Source: Sphingomonas bacterium (lineage in GTDB: Bacteria; Pseudomonadota; Alphaproteobacteria; Sphingomonadales; Sphingomonadaceae). From it: a DNA stretch of 32,560 nt. Where the stretch lies: positions 1-32,560 of the forward strand of contig JAQGKS010000228.1 in NCBI GenBank assembly GCA_028289965.1, written 5' to 3'. The notes below the pieces were generated by a model. It saw only the letters and a program-made list of their open reading frames with translations, ran no database searches and was not told where the DNA came from. Positions 1 through 10,379 of the stretch are shown here, in pieces. The translations under genes and the position numbers were made by a program. Numbering within the stretch: position 1 is the stretch's first letter; each line of letters starts with the position of its first letter.

Positions 1-270
1 TTCACCTCGGCTTCGTCCTCTGGAGAAGGAAAGCTTGATACTAATGTTGAAGGGTCGGGTCTTAGACCATCTCCTTATACTTAGAATTCCGTGCCGTTTA
101 GTGATTGCGTGGTCGAGGCCATCTCGCACGGCATCGCGTGCGAAATGGATGGCATCGAGAAGGTTGCTTTTCCCGACGCCATTGGGCCCGACGATCACCA
201 CCTCGCGTCCGAGCGAGAGCGACGACTGCGCGATGCTTTTGTACCCAGAGACCTCAATGTGATCCAGCAT
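1..270 (-). CDS. AAA family ATPase (RecF/SMC-like), N-terminal fragment cut by the window edge
   Basis: The reverse strand from the ATG at 270 is open for 90 codons to the window edge. It encodes a typical N-terminus of the AAA_21/RecF-like ATPases: a short beta strand (MLDHIEVSGYKSI), then a Walker A motif GPNGVGKSN at residues 28-36, followed by LLDAIHFARD. A later RHGI segment (about residues 65-68) is also common in this group. Walker B and signature motifs would lie off the edge. Members of this family often act in DNA repair or, together with a nuclease or reverse transcriptase, in phage defence; nothing here decides between these. GC content drops towards the left end (several AT-rich stretches at 35-95), unlike the housekeeping genes to the right, and an IS element lies just upstream. 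Function beyond ATP binding is not known. Confidence 0.75.
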   Translation of the reverse strand, partial: MLDHIEVSGYKSIAQSSLSLGREVVIVGPNGVGKSNLLDAIHFARDAVRDGLDHAITKRHGILSIRRWSKTRPFNISIKLSFSRGRSRGE

Positions 271-592
271 ATCGAGTCATCCACTCCATTGCGCCGACAC
301 GTAGGCAGCGGCGGCCGTCCGACGATATGCCCCGGGCCGGAAGCTACCTAGCCTTAAAGACGGGGGCAACATACCGGGATGCAGGATCCTGCATCAACGT
401 CGACTCCTCGGCCGAACAGAGGGCCCGATTGTGGGATTGAGACTCGCACCGGAAAAGGCGATTCATCATTTGGGTCGCAACGTGAGCAGCCGCCCTGATC
501 TGTGAGAATGCCCAACGCTGAGTAGGGTAGGCGCCGAGCTACCGGAGGGGGAAGGGGCTAACGTGTGGCTGCTGTGCGAATGCGACATTAGC
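271..592. other. Gene-poor stretch between the ATPase start and the IS element
   Basis: No convincing coding region or RNA is seen on either strand. It must hold the ATPase promoter. The only notable structure is the 18-bp palindrome at 378-395. Confidence 0.5.
378..395. promoter_or_regulatory. Perfect 18-bp palindrome upstream of the ATPase gene
   Basis: GATGCAGGATCCTGCATC reads the same on both strands. It lies 108 bp upstream of the ATPase start, in a stretch (271-592) where I see no gene. It could be an operator for a dimeric regulator or the stem of a cruciform; there is no T-run to make it a terminator. Confidence 0.35.
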
Positions 593-595
593 TTA

Positions 596-610
596 GAGTC
601 TGTGTCGGAA
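596..610. repeat. Left terminal inverted repeat of the IS5-family element
   Basis: GAGTCTGTGTCGGAA matches the complement of 1485-1499 at 13 of 15 positions. It is preceded directly by the TTA target duplication. Confidence 0.85.
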
Positions 611-611
611 C

Positions 612-1421
612 TCATCCTGAGCGTGCCAGGCGCCGCGTGAGGAGCATGGCGGAGGCGGGGTAGAGGAAGGCTGTTGCCGAGGCGATCGTCGCCTCGAAGT
701 CCTTGGTGAGCCGGCGGTTGCGGCCGAGCCAGGCGAAGGTCCGCTCGACCACCCATCGTCGAGGGTGGACGACGAAGCCGGACTGGTCGGCGATCCTGCG
801 GACGATCTGGATGTCGATGCTGGTGGCGTTGGCGACGCGATCGGAGTTGTAGGCGCTGTCGGCGAAGGCCTTGGCGACGAACGGGTGTCGCGAGCGCGAT
901 GCCTTGAGCAGCGGCACGGCGCCGTCGCGATCCTGCACGTCGGCCGGATGGATGAGCAGGCCGAGCGGCGGACCGTCGGTGTCGACCATGGCGTGGCGCT
1001 TGCGGCCTAGGATCTTCTTTGCGGCGTCATAGCCGCGTGGGCCGCCTTCCGTGGTTTTCACCGACTGGCTGTCGACCACCGCCGCCGACGGGCACGGCTC
1101 CCGGCCGCGACGTTCGCGATCGGCGGCGACGAGCCCGTGGCTGATCCGGGCGAACAGGCCCTCGTCACGCCAGAGCCGGAACCAGCGCCACAGCGTCGAC
1201 CATGGCGGCAGGTCCGACGGGATCAGCCGCCATGGGCAACCGGCGCGAAGCACGTAGAAGATGCCGTTGACGATCTCGCGCATCGAGCGTGCCCTCGGGC
1301 GTCCACATCGCTTCGGCGGCGGCAGGTACGGCTCGACCAGCCGCCATTCGGCATCGGTCAGATCGCTCGCATAGCGAGGCGCTCGTCGGCTATGATGCCG
1401 ACGGGTGGTCGGGGTCCACAT
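612..1421 (-). CDS. IS5-family transposase (single-frame, DDE)
   Basis: This 269-residue protein has the hallmarks of IS5-family DDE transposases: an N-terminal DLTDAEWRLVEPYLP segment, then RGCGRP-like and FYVLRAGCPWRLIP motifs, then the catalytic triad as D117 (VVDSQS), D188 (FADSAYN) and E226 (VVERTFAW), with the downstream RNRRLTKDFE stretch typical of the family. It cuts and rejoins DNA at the element ends. Many relatives need a programmed frameshift to join two frames; here a single uninterrupted frame covers all domains, so the protein should be made directly. The stop lies 16 bp inside the left end of the element, as expected. I see no sign of decay. Confidence 0.93.
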   Translation of the reverse strand: MWTPTTRRHHSRRAPRYASDLTDAEWRLVEPYLPPPKRCGRPRARSMREIVNGIFYVLRAGCPWRLIPSDLPPWSTLWRWFRLWRDEGLFARISHGLVAADRERRGREPCPSAAVVDSQSVKTTEGGPRGYDAAKKILGRKRHAMVDTDGPPLGLLIHPADVQDRDGAVPLLKASRSRHPFVAKAFADSAYNSDRVANATSIDIQIVRRIADQSGFVVHPRRWVVERTFAWLGRNRRLTKDFEATIASATAFLYPASAMLLTRRLARSG

Positions 1422-1484
1422 GCAGGCTCCAGTCAGCTCTCAGCAACCCTCTGGAATCAGCCAATCCCCGGCCACTCAACCCCT

Positions 1485-1499
1485 TTTCGACACAGCCTC
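1485..1499. repeat. Right terminal inverted repeat of the IS5-family element
   Basis: Read on the minus strand this is GAGGCTGTGTCGAAA, the partner of 596-610. It is followed directly by TTA, the second copy of the target duplication. Confidence 0.85.
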
Positions 1500-1502
1500 T
1501 TA

Positions 1503-2053
1503 GGTGGCCGATAAGAGGCGACAAGCTATTCCCGCGGGCTGCCCGTGCGCCGACCGAATGCGTGTTTCCAAGGCGCCTCTACGGGGCTCCTGCGACGTGT
1601 GTTCGCTCCGAAGCAAGCAAGCGCCTTAGCGCCCGCATGTGGTCGGCTAATCAACGCGTCGTAGCGTGCAGTGCGGTAGTCGGTATGGCTGCGGTTCGTC
1701 GCGACATAACGAAGCACACGCCTCGCGCCGTCTATGAATGAGAAACAATGCTGTGAGACATTCCGCCACAGAAAAGCGCTAAGCTGCTGGAAAGCCTAGC
1801 CTGGTGACCCCTAGATACGGCAACCCATCTTGGTGTGCGCATCTACTCGGCGCCGGACTATTCTCATTGCGCTTGAGCCGAATGGCCGTGGACAGGGCAC
1901 CAAGCGCTTCCACCGCGACGCGAAGAAAGTTCCGTGCGCCAAAGGCATGCATCCCGAGGCAGCCGCAAAGACACACAGATTGTTGGGCGCGATGTTGTGG
2001 GACCGAAAGGTGTCTTGAAAAGCGCAATGAACGCAACAGCTTAGGGGCGGCAT
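1503..2053. other. Stretch without recognisable gene between the IS element and tRNA-Ser
   Basis: Open frames exist on both strands but none looks like a known protein, has a clear ribosome binding site or a consistent codon pattern. It may hold decayed island DNA next to the tRNA 3' end. I looked for a copy of the tRNA 3' end (an att site) in 1-2053 and saw none. Confidence 0.45.
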
Positions 2054-2146
2054 TGGCGGAGACGGAGGGATTCGAACCCTCGGTGGGAGTAATCCCCCCA
2101 CGGCGGTTTAGCAAACCGCTGGTTTCAGCCGCTCACCCACGTCTCC
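2054..2146 (-). tRNA. tRNA-Ser (anticodon GCU)
   Basis: The minus strand folds as a class II tRNA. The acceptor GGAGACG (2146-2140) pairs with CGTCTCC (2064-2058), followed by discriminator G and an encoded CCA (2056-2054). The anticodon arm is GCGGT-TTGCTAA-ACCGC, giving anticodon GCU for AGC/AGU serine codons. A long variable arm with GGGGGG/CTCCC pairing and the TTCGAATC T-loop are present. The length of 93 nt including CCA fits tRNA-Ser. Its 3' end faces the gene-poor, IS-bearing left part of the window, the usual orientation for island integration at a tRNA. Confidence 0.95.
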
Positions 2147-2303
2147 GGGAAGGCCGAGGCGGGCTATAGCCGGGGTGCGCGGTGTTATCAACCGGCTGCT
2201 TGGGTGCGATCCATCGCAATGCGGACGCGGATCGTCGCGGCGTTCATTGCGGGGACATGCGGACCAGGGTTAACGGGTTCGATCCGCGCTGAGGGGGCTG
2301 GCG

Positions 2304-3074
2304 ATGTCGAAACTTCATCTGATCCGAGTGGCTGTCGCAATCGTCGCCGCCGCCGCGCTTGGCGCGACCGCGCCGGCTCATGCGCAGATGCGGACGGTCG
2401 ATCCGAGCGCGGCGATGCAGGCGGAATCATCCGCCCCGCCGCGTGACGACATGGCACCGGTGGCGGTCGACGAGAGCGATCCGGCGCCGCCGGCCTCGAA
2501 CGGCTCCAGCTCCAGTCCCTCCGCGCCGGCGGCCGGGGACACCCGCAACGGCTCTGCGGCGGCAACGCGGCGCGCGACGCCGAACAGCGGCGACACCTTC
2601 CAGGACGACGACGTGTTCGCCGCCGCCGAGGGCGTGTTCGGCAAGGGCGCCCGCGATCTCGCCGCCCTGATCGAGAAGGTGCTGAAGGATCAGGGCCGGC
2701 CCAACGCCTATATCGAGGGGCGCGAAGGGGGCGGGGCCTTTGCGGTCGGCGTCCGTTATGGCTCGGGCACGATGCACCACAAGGTCGAGGGCGATATCCC
2801 GGTCTACTGGACCGGGCCGTCGGTGGGGCTCGATATCGGCGCCAACGGGTCGAAGAGCTTCGTGCTCGTCTATAATCTGTACGACAGCAACGATCTGTTC
2901 GAGCGGTTCCCCTCCGGCGAGGCGGCGGCCTATGTCGTCGGCGGCTTCACCGCCAGCTACATGCGCCGCGGCGATGTCGTGCTGATCCCGATCCGCCTCG
3001 GCGTCGGCTGGCGGCTGGGCGCCAATGTCGGCTACACGCGGTTCAGCCGGACATCCAAGTGGCTGCCCTTCTGA
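2304..3074 (+). CDS. eipA: EipA-like envelope integrity protein (DUF1134), secreted
   Basis: The 256-residue protein starts with a clear signal peptide ending at AHAQ (about residue 28), then a low-complexity Pro/Ala/Ser linker (about 30-95), then a compact DUF1134 domain to the C-terminus. Recognisable conserved stretches are FGKGARDLAALIEK, GGAFAVGVRYGSG, YWTGPSVGLDIGANGSK, VYNLYDSNDLFERFP and the final RLGANVGYTRFSR. In Brucella the family member EipA is a periplasmic beta-barrel protein needed for envelope integrity, and the family is almost confined to Alphaproteobacteria. The start is supported by a GAGGGGG ribosome site 6-7 bp before the ATG. It stands alone, facing a convergent amidohydrolase gene 19 bp away. 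The exact role here is inferred from the family. Confidence 0.9.
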   Translation: MSKLHLIRVAVAIVAAAALGATAPAHAQMRTVDPSAAMQAESSAPPRDDMAPVAVDESDPAPPASNGSSSSPSAPAAGDTRNGSAAATRRATPNSGDTFQDDDVFAAAEGVFGKGARDLAALIEKVLKDQGRPNAYIEGREGGGAFAVGVRYGSGTMHHKVEGDIPVYWTGPSVGLDIGANGSKSFVLVYNLYDSNDLFERFPSGEAAAYVVGGFTASYMRRGDVVLIPIRLGVGWRLGANVGYTRFSRTSKWLPF

Positions 3075-3096
3075 TCGCCGGCGCCGCTGCCGATCA
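3072..3096. terminator. Shared inverted repeat between convergent genes
   Basis: TGATCG at 3072-3077 pairs with CGATCA at 3091-3096, with a GC-rich centre. The arms contain the stop codons of both convergent genes (TGA at 3072-3074 on plus, 3096-3094 on minus). No T-run follows on either side, so intrinsic termination is uncertain. Confidence 0.3.
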
Positions 3097-4419
3097 GGGG
3101 CGATAGGTCGATTCGAACCGGATCGGCCGGCCGGTCGCGTGGTCGGCGAGCGCGCCATCCCACATCACGCGGCGGCCGCGGATGATCGTACCGATCGGCC
3201 GGCCGGTCAGCGTCATGCCGGTGAAGGGCGACCAGCCGCAGCGCGACGCCAGCCAGCTTTCCTCGATCGTCCAGCGCGCCTTGAGGTCGACCACCGAGAA
3301 ATCGGCGTCGTAGCCGGCGGCGATGCGCCCCTTGGTGACCAGGCCGAACACGCGCTGCGGCCCGGCCGAGGTCAGCTCGATCAGCCGCTGGAGGCTCAGC
3401 CGGCCGGCCGCGACATGATCGAGCATCAGCGGCAGCAGCGTCTGCACGCCGGGCATGCCCGACGGCGAGGCGGGATAGGGCTTGGCCTTTTCCTCGCGCG
3501 TGTGCGGCGCATGATCGGAGCCGAGCACGTCGGGCACGCCCTGGTTGAGCCAGCGCCACAGCCCGTCGCGATGGGCGCCGGAGCGGATCGGCGGGTTCAT
3601 CTGGGCATAGCTGCCGAGCCGCGGATAGGCTTCCTCGCCCGCCAGCGTCAGATGCTGCGGGGTGACCTCGCAGGTTGCGATGTCCTTGTTCTGCGCGATC
3701 AGCGCCAGCTCGGCCGGCGTGGTGATGTGGAGGATGTGGATGCGGCGGCCGGCGGCGCGGGCGAGCGCGAGGATGCGGCGGGTGGCGAGCAGCGCGCTCT
3801 CGTCGTCGCGCCACACCGGGTGGGAGGCGGCGTCCCCCTCGATCCGCTCGCCGGCGCGGGCGTTCATCCGTGCCTCGTCCTCGGCGTGGATCGCGACGCG
3901 GCGGGTGCCCGACGCCAGCACCCGGGCAAGCTCCGAATCCTCCGAGACGAGCAGGTCGCCGGTCGATGCGCCCATGAAGATCTTGACGCCGGCCGTGCCG
4001 GGCAGCCGCTCGAGCTCGGCTAGGCTGTCGGCATTGGCCGAGGTCGCACCGACATAGAAAGCATGATCGCACCACATCCGATCGCGCGCGCGATCGAGCT
4101 TGTCGGTGATCGCCGCGGCCGAATCGGTGTTCGGCTTGGTGTTCGGCATTTCGAAGATGGCGGTGACTCCGCCCAGCACCGCGGCGCGGCTGCCGCTCTC
4201 CAGATCCTCCTTCGCCTCCAGCCCCGGCTCGCGGAAATGGACCTGGCTGTCGATCACGCCGGGCAAGACGGTCAGCCCGGTGCAGTCGATCGTCTCGCCC
4301 GCGTCGCCCGGCTCGCCAATCGCGACGATCTTGCCGTCCCGCACCCCGACCGAGGTCTCGATCGGGCCGCCCGGCGTCCAGACCGTGCCGTTGTTGAGGA
4401 TCAGGTCGTAGATCGGCAT
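3094..4419 (-). CDS. pyrC: Dihydroorotase-family amidohydrolase (PyrC class I type)
   Basis: This 441-residue protein belongs to the cyclic amidohydrolases (dihydroorotase, allantoinase, hydantoinase). A dihydroorotase would close carbamoyl-aspartate to dihydroorotate in pyrimidine synthesis. Visible features are the first metal motif D57-x-Q59-x-H61 in IDSQVHFREPG, the carboxylated-lysine position K146 in AGVKIFMG, the H in AIHAEDEA, the H in HILHITTP, and the late GSDHAPHT with its catalytic Asp. The first His of the usual HxH is Gln. I recall this QVHFREPG form from other alphaproteobacterial members, so it is probably a subgroup trait, but it makes the exact substrate less certain. The chosen ATG has a CGGAGAAG ribosome site 5-8 bp upstream; an in-frame extension of 23 codons looks unlike the family. 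The gene is divergent from ygfZ, 112 bp apart. Confidence 0.82.
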   Translation of the reverse strand: MPIYDLILNNGTVWTPGGPIETSVGVRDGKIVAIGEPGDAGETIDCTGLTVLPGVIDSQVHFREPGLEAKEDLESGSRAAVLGGVTAIFEMPNTKPNTDSAAAITDKLDRARDRMWCDHAFYVGATSANADSLAELERLPGTAGVKIFMGASTGDLLVSEDSELARVLASGTRRVAIHAEDEARMNARAGERIEGDAASHPVWRDDESALLATRRILALARAAGRRIHILHITTPAELALIAQNKDIATCEVTPQHLTLAGEEAYPRLGSYAQMNPPIRSGAHRDGLWRWLNQGVPDVLGSDHAPHTREEKAKPYPASPSGMPGVQTLLPLMLDHVAAGRLSLQRLIELTSAGPQRVFGLVTKGRIAAGYDADFSVVDLKARWTIEESWLASRCGWSPFTGMTLTGRPIGTIIRGRRVMWDGALADHATGRPIRFESTYRP

Positions 4420-4531
4420 CGTCTTCTCCGTATCGCCGCGCGCGGTCACCGGGGCCCGCTGGAAACCTGTTCCGGCCGCGCTGGACACGAACGGGTTTGT
4501 GTTCGGTGAGGGCTCCTCCTACCTGTTCGCC

Positions 4532-5305
4532 ATGGCTGGAACCACCCTGATCGATCGCGCCCTGCTCCGCATCTCGGGCGCGGAGGTGCGCGATTTCCTC
4601 CAGGGGCTGGTGACGAGCGACGTGGCCGGGCCGCTGCCGGTATGGGCCGGGCTGCTGACGCCGCAGGGCAAGGCGCTGTTCGACTTCATCCTGTGGGCGG
4701 ACGGCGACGATATGCTGGTCGATTGCGAGGCGAGCCAGGCCGATGCGCTGGCGCGGCGGCTGTCCATCTATCGCCTGCGCCGGCCGATCGTGATCGCGCG
4801 CGAGCCGGCGCTCGCCGTGCATCGGTCGGCAGTTGGCGATCAGGGCGTGGCCGATCCCCGGCTGGCGGAACTCGGCCGGCGCTGGCTCGCGCCCGCCTCG
4901 GACGCGGCGGAGGGCTGGCTCGCGCACCGGCTTTCCCTTGGGGTTGCCGAGGGGGTGGCCGAACTGGGCCAGGACAAGACGCTGTGGCTGGAGGCGAATG
5001 GCCGCGAGCTGGGCGGCGTCAGCTTCACCAAGGGCTGCTATGTCGGGCAGGAGAATACCGCGCGGATGCACCACCGCAGCAAGGTCAACCGCCGGCTCGT
5101 CGTTTTGCGCGGGGAGGGGGCGGCCGAGGGCGCGTTGTTGACGGATGCGGCCGGCCGGCCGGCCGGCGACGTGCGGGTAATCTATCCGGAGCTCGGTCTT
5201 GCCGTGGCCCAGCTGCGGGTCGAGTTGCTGGGCAACGGGTTTTTGCTCGGCGGCGCGCCGGCGACGCCGCTGGTGCCCGCTTGGCTGGCGGCGGCGCTCG
5301 GCTGA
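4532..5305 (+). CDS. ygfZ: YgfZ/GcvT-type folate-binding protein
   Basis: The 257-residue protein carries the diagnostic YgfZ signature KGCYVGQE, with the conserved Cys at residue 169. It has the family N-terminus ([21 protein letters not shown]) and the segment [13 protein letters not shown]. YgfZ (IBA57 in eukaryotes) binds tetrahydrofolate and helps build or repair certain iron-sulfur enzymes. I chose the ATG at 4532 because homologous proteins begin close to [13 protein letters not shown]; an in-frame GTG at 4499 would add 11 residues without family support. Aconitase A, an iron-sulfur enzyme of the kind this family helps maintain, lies 109 bp downstream on the same strand. That is suggestive but not proof of a shared operon. 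The protein is shorter than E. coli YgfZ but usual for Alphaproteobacteria. Confidence 0.88.
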   Translation: MAGTTLIDRALLRISGAEVRDFLQGLVTSDVAGPLPVWAGLLTPQGKALFDFILWADGDDMLVDCEASQADALARRLSIYRLRRPIVIAREPALAVHRSAVGDQGVADPRLAELGRRWLAPASDAAEGWLAHRLSLGVAEGVAELGQDKTLWLEANGRELGGVSFTKGCYVGQENTARMHHRSKVNRRLVVLRGEGAAEGALLTDAAGRPAGDVRVIYPELGLAVAQLRVELLGNGFLLGGAPATPLVPAWLAAALG

Positions 5306-5414
5306 CGGGGGCGGCGCAGGCTTCTGGCGTCAGAATCCGCGCCCTCCCTTTCCCCTTGCGCCCCCCCTTGCTATGGGGCCGGCCGAGTCTCGCATCGCAG
5401 TAAGGGGAAGCCGC

Positions 5415-8099
<2,685 letters not shown>

Positions 8100-8105
8100 T
8101 CGTGC

Positions 8106-8138
8106 GTCCGGCGCCTTCCTCTCGGGGGAGCGCCGGAC
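8106..8138 (+). terminator. Hairpin after acnA
   Basis: GTCCGGCGC (8106-8114) pairs perfectly with GCGCCGGAC (8130-8138) around a 15-nt loop, 6 bp after the acnA stop. No T-run follows, so it is either a weak intrinsic terminator or a 3'-end stabiliser. Confidence 0.45.
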
Positions 8139-8265
8139 CGCCCGATAATGCCTGGCCGCCGCGGCGACTGCCCGATCGCGCGGCGGCGGCCGCGTGAGTT
8201 CAGTGCCCGTTCAACCACTTCGTGCGTTTATGCGTCATGCACCAATCGCGAAGTGGACCCTCCCC

Positions 8266-8946
8266 ATGGCATTATTCGCTCCCAAGACCCTGGCGCTCGG
8301 CCTCGCCGGCGCGGCGACGCTGGCGCTTGGTGGATGCTATGACGGATATGGCTATAGCGGCGCGTCGATCGGCGTAGGCTCGGGCTATTATGGCAATGGC
8401 TATGCCGATCCGTTTTACGACGGTTATGGCGGCTATGATTATCCGTCCTACGGCTGGTTCGACGGCTTTTATTATCCTGGCAACGGCTATTATATCTACG
8501 ATCGCGGCGGCCGCCGCTTCAGCATGCGCGATCGGGATCGCCAGCATTGGTACGGCAATCGCCGCGACGGCCAGGGTGGCGTCCGCGGCGATGGCCGCGG
8601 CGGCAACTGGCAGCGGCGGGGCGATGGCAGGCCGGGTGACGGCCGACCGGGCGATGGCAGGCCAGGCGACGGCGGCGCGGGCGCTGGCTGGTCGGGCGAT
8701 CGCGGCCCAGGTGTCGTTCGTCCCGATGGCGACCGCGCGCGTTTCGGCATGAGCCGCCGTGGCGACAACGGCCAGGTGCGCGAGCAGGGCAGTCGCGGCC
8801 CGCTGCAAAGCTGGGGCAACCGCCAGCTCCGTGCCCAGCAGGGTCAGGAGGCCGGCGTCGCACCGCAGCGGGAACGCAGCTGGACGCCGCGGACGCCGCG
8901 CGGCGAGGGTGGCGGCGACCGCCAGCGCACCCGCCAGCCGCGCTGA
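8266..8946 (+). CDS. Glycine/arginine-rich lipoprotein with pentapeptide repeats
   Basis: From the ATG at 8266 the 226-residue product has a short signal with a lysine, a hydrophobic core and a lipobox LGGC, placing the lipidated Cys at residue 24. After it come a Tyr/Gly-rich stretch (YGYSG, YYGNGY, YPSYGWFDGFYYPG), then a basic Arg/Gly/Asp-rich region, and six tandem five-residue units related to GDGRP (residues about 119-148). The C-terminus stays Arg/Gln rich. I do not recognise a catalytic domain; the family resembles small envelope lipoproteins of sphingomonads. Upstream in-frame GTG 8194 and ATG 8230 would bury the signal, so the later ATG is preferred although its ribosome site is weak. 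A surface or cell-wall association is inferred from the lipobox only. Confidence 0.7.
   Translation: MALFAPKTLALGLAGAATLALGGCYDGYGYSGASIGVGSGYYGNGYADPFYDGYGGYDYPSYGWFDGFYYPGNGYYIYDRGGRRFSMRDRDRQHWYGNRRDGQGGVRGDGRGGNWQRRGDGRPGDGRPGDGRPGDGGAGAGWSGDRGPGVVRPDGDRARFGMSRRGDNGQVREQGSRGPLQSWGNRQLRAQQGQEAGVAPQRERSWTPRTPRGEGGGDRQRTRQPR
8620..8709 (+). repeat. Six tandem 15-bp units inside the lipoprotein gene
   Basis: Six in-frame 15-bp units encode GDGRP, GDGRP, GDGRP, GDGGA, GAGWS and GDRGP. The first three are nearly identical at the DNA level (GGCGATGGCAGGCCG and variants), and the later ones drift. This is the pattern of slippage-made repeats that could vary in number between strains. Confidence 0.8.
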
Positions 8947-9043
8947 GAACGGCGCGCGCGCTCGCCTGATTGCCGCGATCGCACCGCGGCGGCTTGCAGA
9001 ATGCGCGCGCCCGCGATAGGGCGGCGACCTTCCAGTGCAGGGA

Positions 9044-9134
9044 GGAGCGGTGGCCGAGTGGTCGATGGCGCACGCCTGGAAAGTGTGTAAGGGTTAATAG
9101 CCCTTCGAGGGTTCGAATCCCTCCCGCTCCGCCA
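9044..9134 (+). tRNA. tRNA-Ser (anticodon GGA)
   Basis: GGAGCGG (9044-9050) pairs with CCGCTCC (9124-9130), followed by discriminator G and encoded CCA (9132-9134). The anticodon arm CACGC-CTGGAAA-GTGTG gives anticodon GGA for UCC/UCU. A long variable arm and the GGTTCGAATCC T-arm complete a class II serine tRNA of 91 nt. Confidence 0.95.
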
Positions 9135-9250
9135 TTTGGCTCTTCGCCGCCGCTCCCGCACGGCCGAAAATCCAAGCAAAGCACTGACAGGCAGCCGACT
9201 TTATTCGCCGCCAGCGGTGGTCGTTCACGACCGTCCCAAACCCGTCCCGC

Positions 9251-9515
9251 TCCACGTCCTGTCGAAGGGTTTTCACGGGGCCCGTCCCTATGGCCTGCTC
9301 GCAGGTGCTGCCCGCAAGGCCCATCTCGCCCACGTCCGCAATTTGCTCGGGGTTGCGCCCACGGCGGCCGATGCGCAGGTCGAACTGGAAGACCTTCGTC
9401 TGCCATGCCCATGCTGCGGCGGGCACATGGTGCGTGGAGACCTTCGAGCGCCAGTGTCAGCCCCGCGCCACCGGCTCCTGCGCCACCATCCGGGACACGG
9501 GCATCGTTGATCCGC
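9251..9515 (+). pseudogene. Remnant of an IS91-family transposase, C-terminal part, frameshifted
   Basis: One frame reads LHVLSKGFHGARPYGLLAG, then an LLGVAP segment and LPCPCCGGHM, matching the C-terminal pattern of IS91-type transposases (a basic KGFHRIRHYG-like stretch, then a CPCCGG zinc knuckle). The next expected piece, VETFERQCQPR, continues in another frame from about 9430, so the gene is frameshifted as well as truncated. The catalytic domain upstream is absent; tRNA-Ser lies there instead. This is recognition from memory of the family, without an alignment. The remnant cannot be functional. Confidence 0.55.
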
Positions 9516-10145
9516 GCGGCTTGGCAGCGACAGATCCCAGAGCGCCCGTGATGGCGGAGCCGAAGTCACCTGCGCCCATCGCCGTCAGCGATGCTGCCAT
9601 CTCGAGGAGAGCCGGGTCACCCGCGTTTGCGAACCCGGCATGCCATCTAAACGCGGATCGTCCGGATCCGTTATTGCACTCGCATCGGCCATGCCGCTCG
9701 ACGCCGGAGCAGGTCCAAACCCGGAATCCGGACAGGTTGTTGCCTGCGGTCCGCGGGTTCGGGCCTCCAGACTTTTATACGCCTGCGGCGTCCGAAACTC
9801 TTCAAATAAGCGGAACGGCCGCTCTGGAGCACCTGGATGGCCGGAGCAGACGTTCGTTCAGCCGAAGCATATTGGTTGCCAAGGCCCACCCGGCGCCATT
9901 CAAGGTCTGCAGGCAATGGCTGCTATCGGCCTATCGGCCCAATCCCTTGAAGCCGCGTGCCATTTCACGGCGGCGCGGCGTTGTTCGTCTTCTCTGGTCA
10001 CGCCCTCGACAGCCCTCCGCCCCGGCCGAGGGATAAGGCCGGGAAGCAGGCTCACGGCCTCGGTCAATGCGCGGTTCGACTTACTTCCACCATAAGCCGA
10101 CCCTAGCTTAAGGCTCTGGCGATGGATGGGTACGGAGCCAATTGC
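9516..10145. other. Gene-poor stretch after the IS91 remnant
   Basis: No convincing gene on either strand. Small structures include a CCCGGCC/GGCCGGG hairpin at 10021-10043. The first part may be the non-coding end of the degraded IS91-type element. The CDGSH gene's ribosome site (GGAG at about 10134) is at the end. Confidence 0.45.
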
Positions 10146-10379
10146 ATGACGATTCAAATGAAAACGTTGAAAAACGGTCCGATCAAGGTCAGCGGCGATC
10201 TCAGCCTGCTGCAACTGTCGGACTCAAACGGGATGCCGCATGATCTGACTGGAAAATCGAGCATCTTCCTCTGCCGTTGTGGAGCATCGATCACGAAGCC
10301 GTTCTGCGACGGACAACATTCGAAGATCGGCTTCCAGGCGGCCGAGGCGGCAGTGCAGGCGGACCAGTCTTCAGAGTGA
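10146..10379 (+). CDS. Small CDGSH-type iron-sulfur protein
   Basis: The 77-residue protein has the exact CDGSH [2Fe-2S] pattern: C43-x-C45 in LCRCGAS, then KPFC54DGQH58, giving the three-Cys/one-His ligand set. A short beta-rich N-terminus precedes it (NGPIKVSGDLSLLQL), as in bacterial single-motif members. Such proteins carry a redox-active, fairly labile cluster; roles in redox sensing or cluster transfer are proposed for the family. The ATG at 10146 has GGAG 8-9 bp upstream; an upstream in-frame ATG at 10122 is less well placed. It is isolated between gene-poor stretches, so no partner is suggested by context. Confidence 0.9.
   Translation: MTIQMKTLKNGPIKVSGDLSLLQLSDSNGMPHDLTGKSSIFLCRCGASITKPFCDGQHSKIGFQAAEAAVQADQSSE

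Larger units (their letters stand above)
596..1499 (-). mobile_element. Complete IS5-family insertion sequence (904 bp)
   Basis: The element is bounded by imperfect terminal inverted repeats: GAGTCTGTGTCGGAA at the left (596-610) and GAGGCTGTGTCGAAA as the complement of the right end (1485-1499), 13 of 15 identical. Both ends are flanked by TTA (593-595 and 1500-1502), the short TNA-type target duplication made by this family; the duplication could also be read as CTTA. It carries one intact transposase gene on the minus strand filling nearly the whole element. Intact ends and gene suggest a fairly recent insertion. The target is gene-poor DNA between the ATPase and tRNA-Ser. Confidence 0.9.

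Noticed and set aside
1804-2169. Open frames crossing tRNA-Ser(GCU) on both strands
   Set aside because: They run through the tRNA and show no protein family features.
3032-5074. Long open frame of 680 codons on the minus strand across the dihydroorotase and ygfZ genes
   Set aside because: It reads antisense or out of frame through two clear genes and has the Arg/His/Gly-rich composition of a high-GC shadow frame.
9290-10036. Open frame of 248 codons after tRNA-Ser(GGA)
   Set aside because: Only a short piece matches the IS91 transposase tail, after a frame change; the rest is without family pattern or ribosome site.
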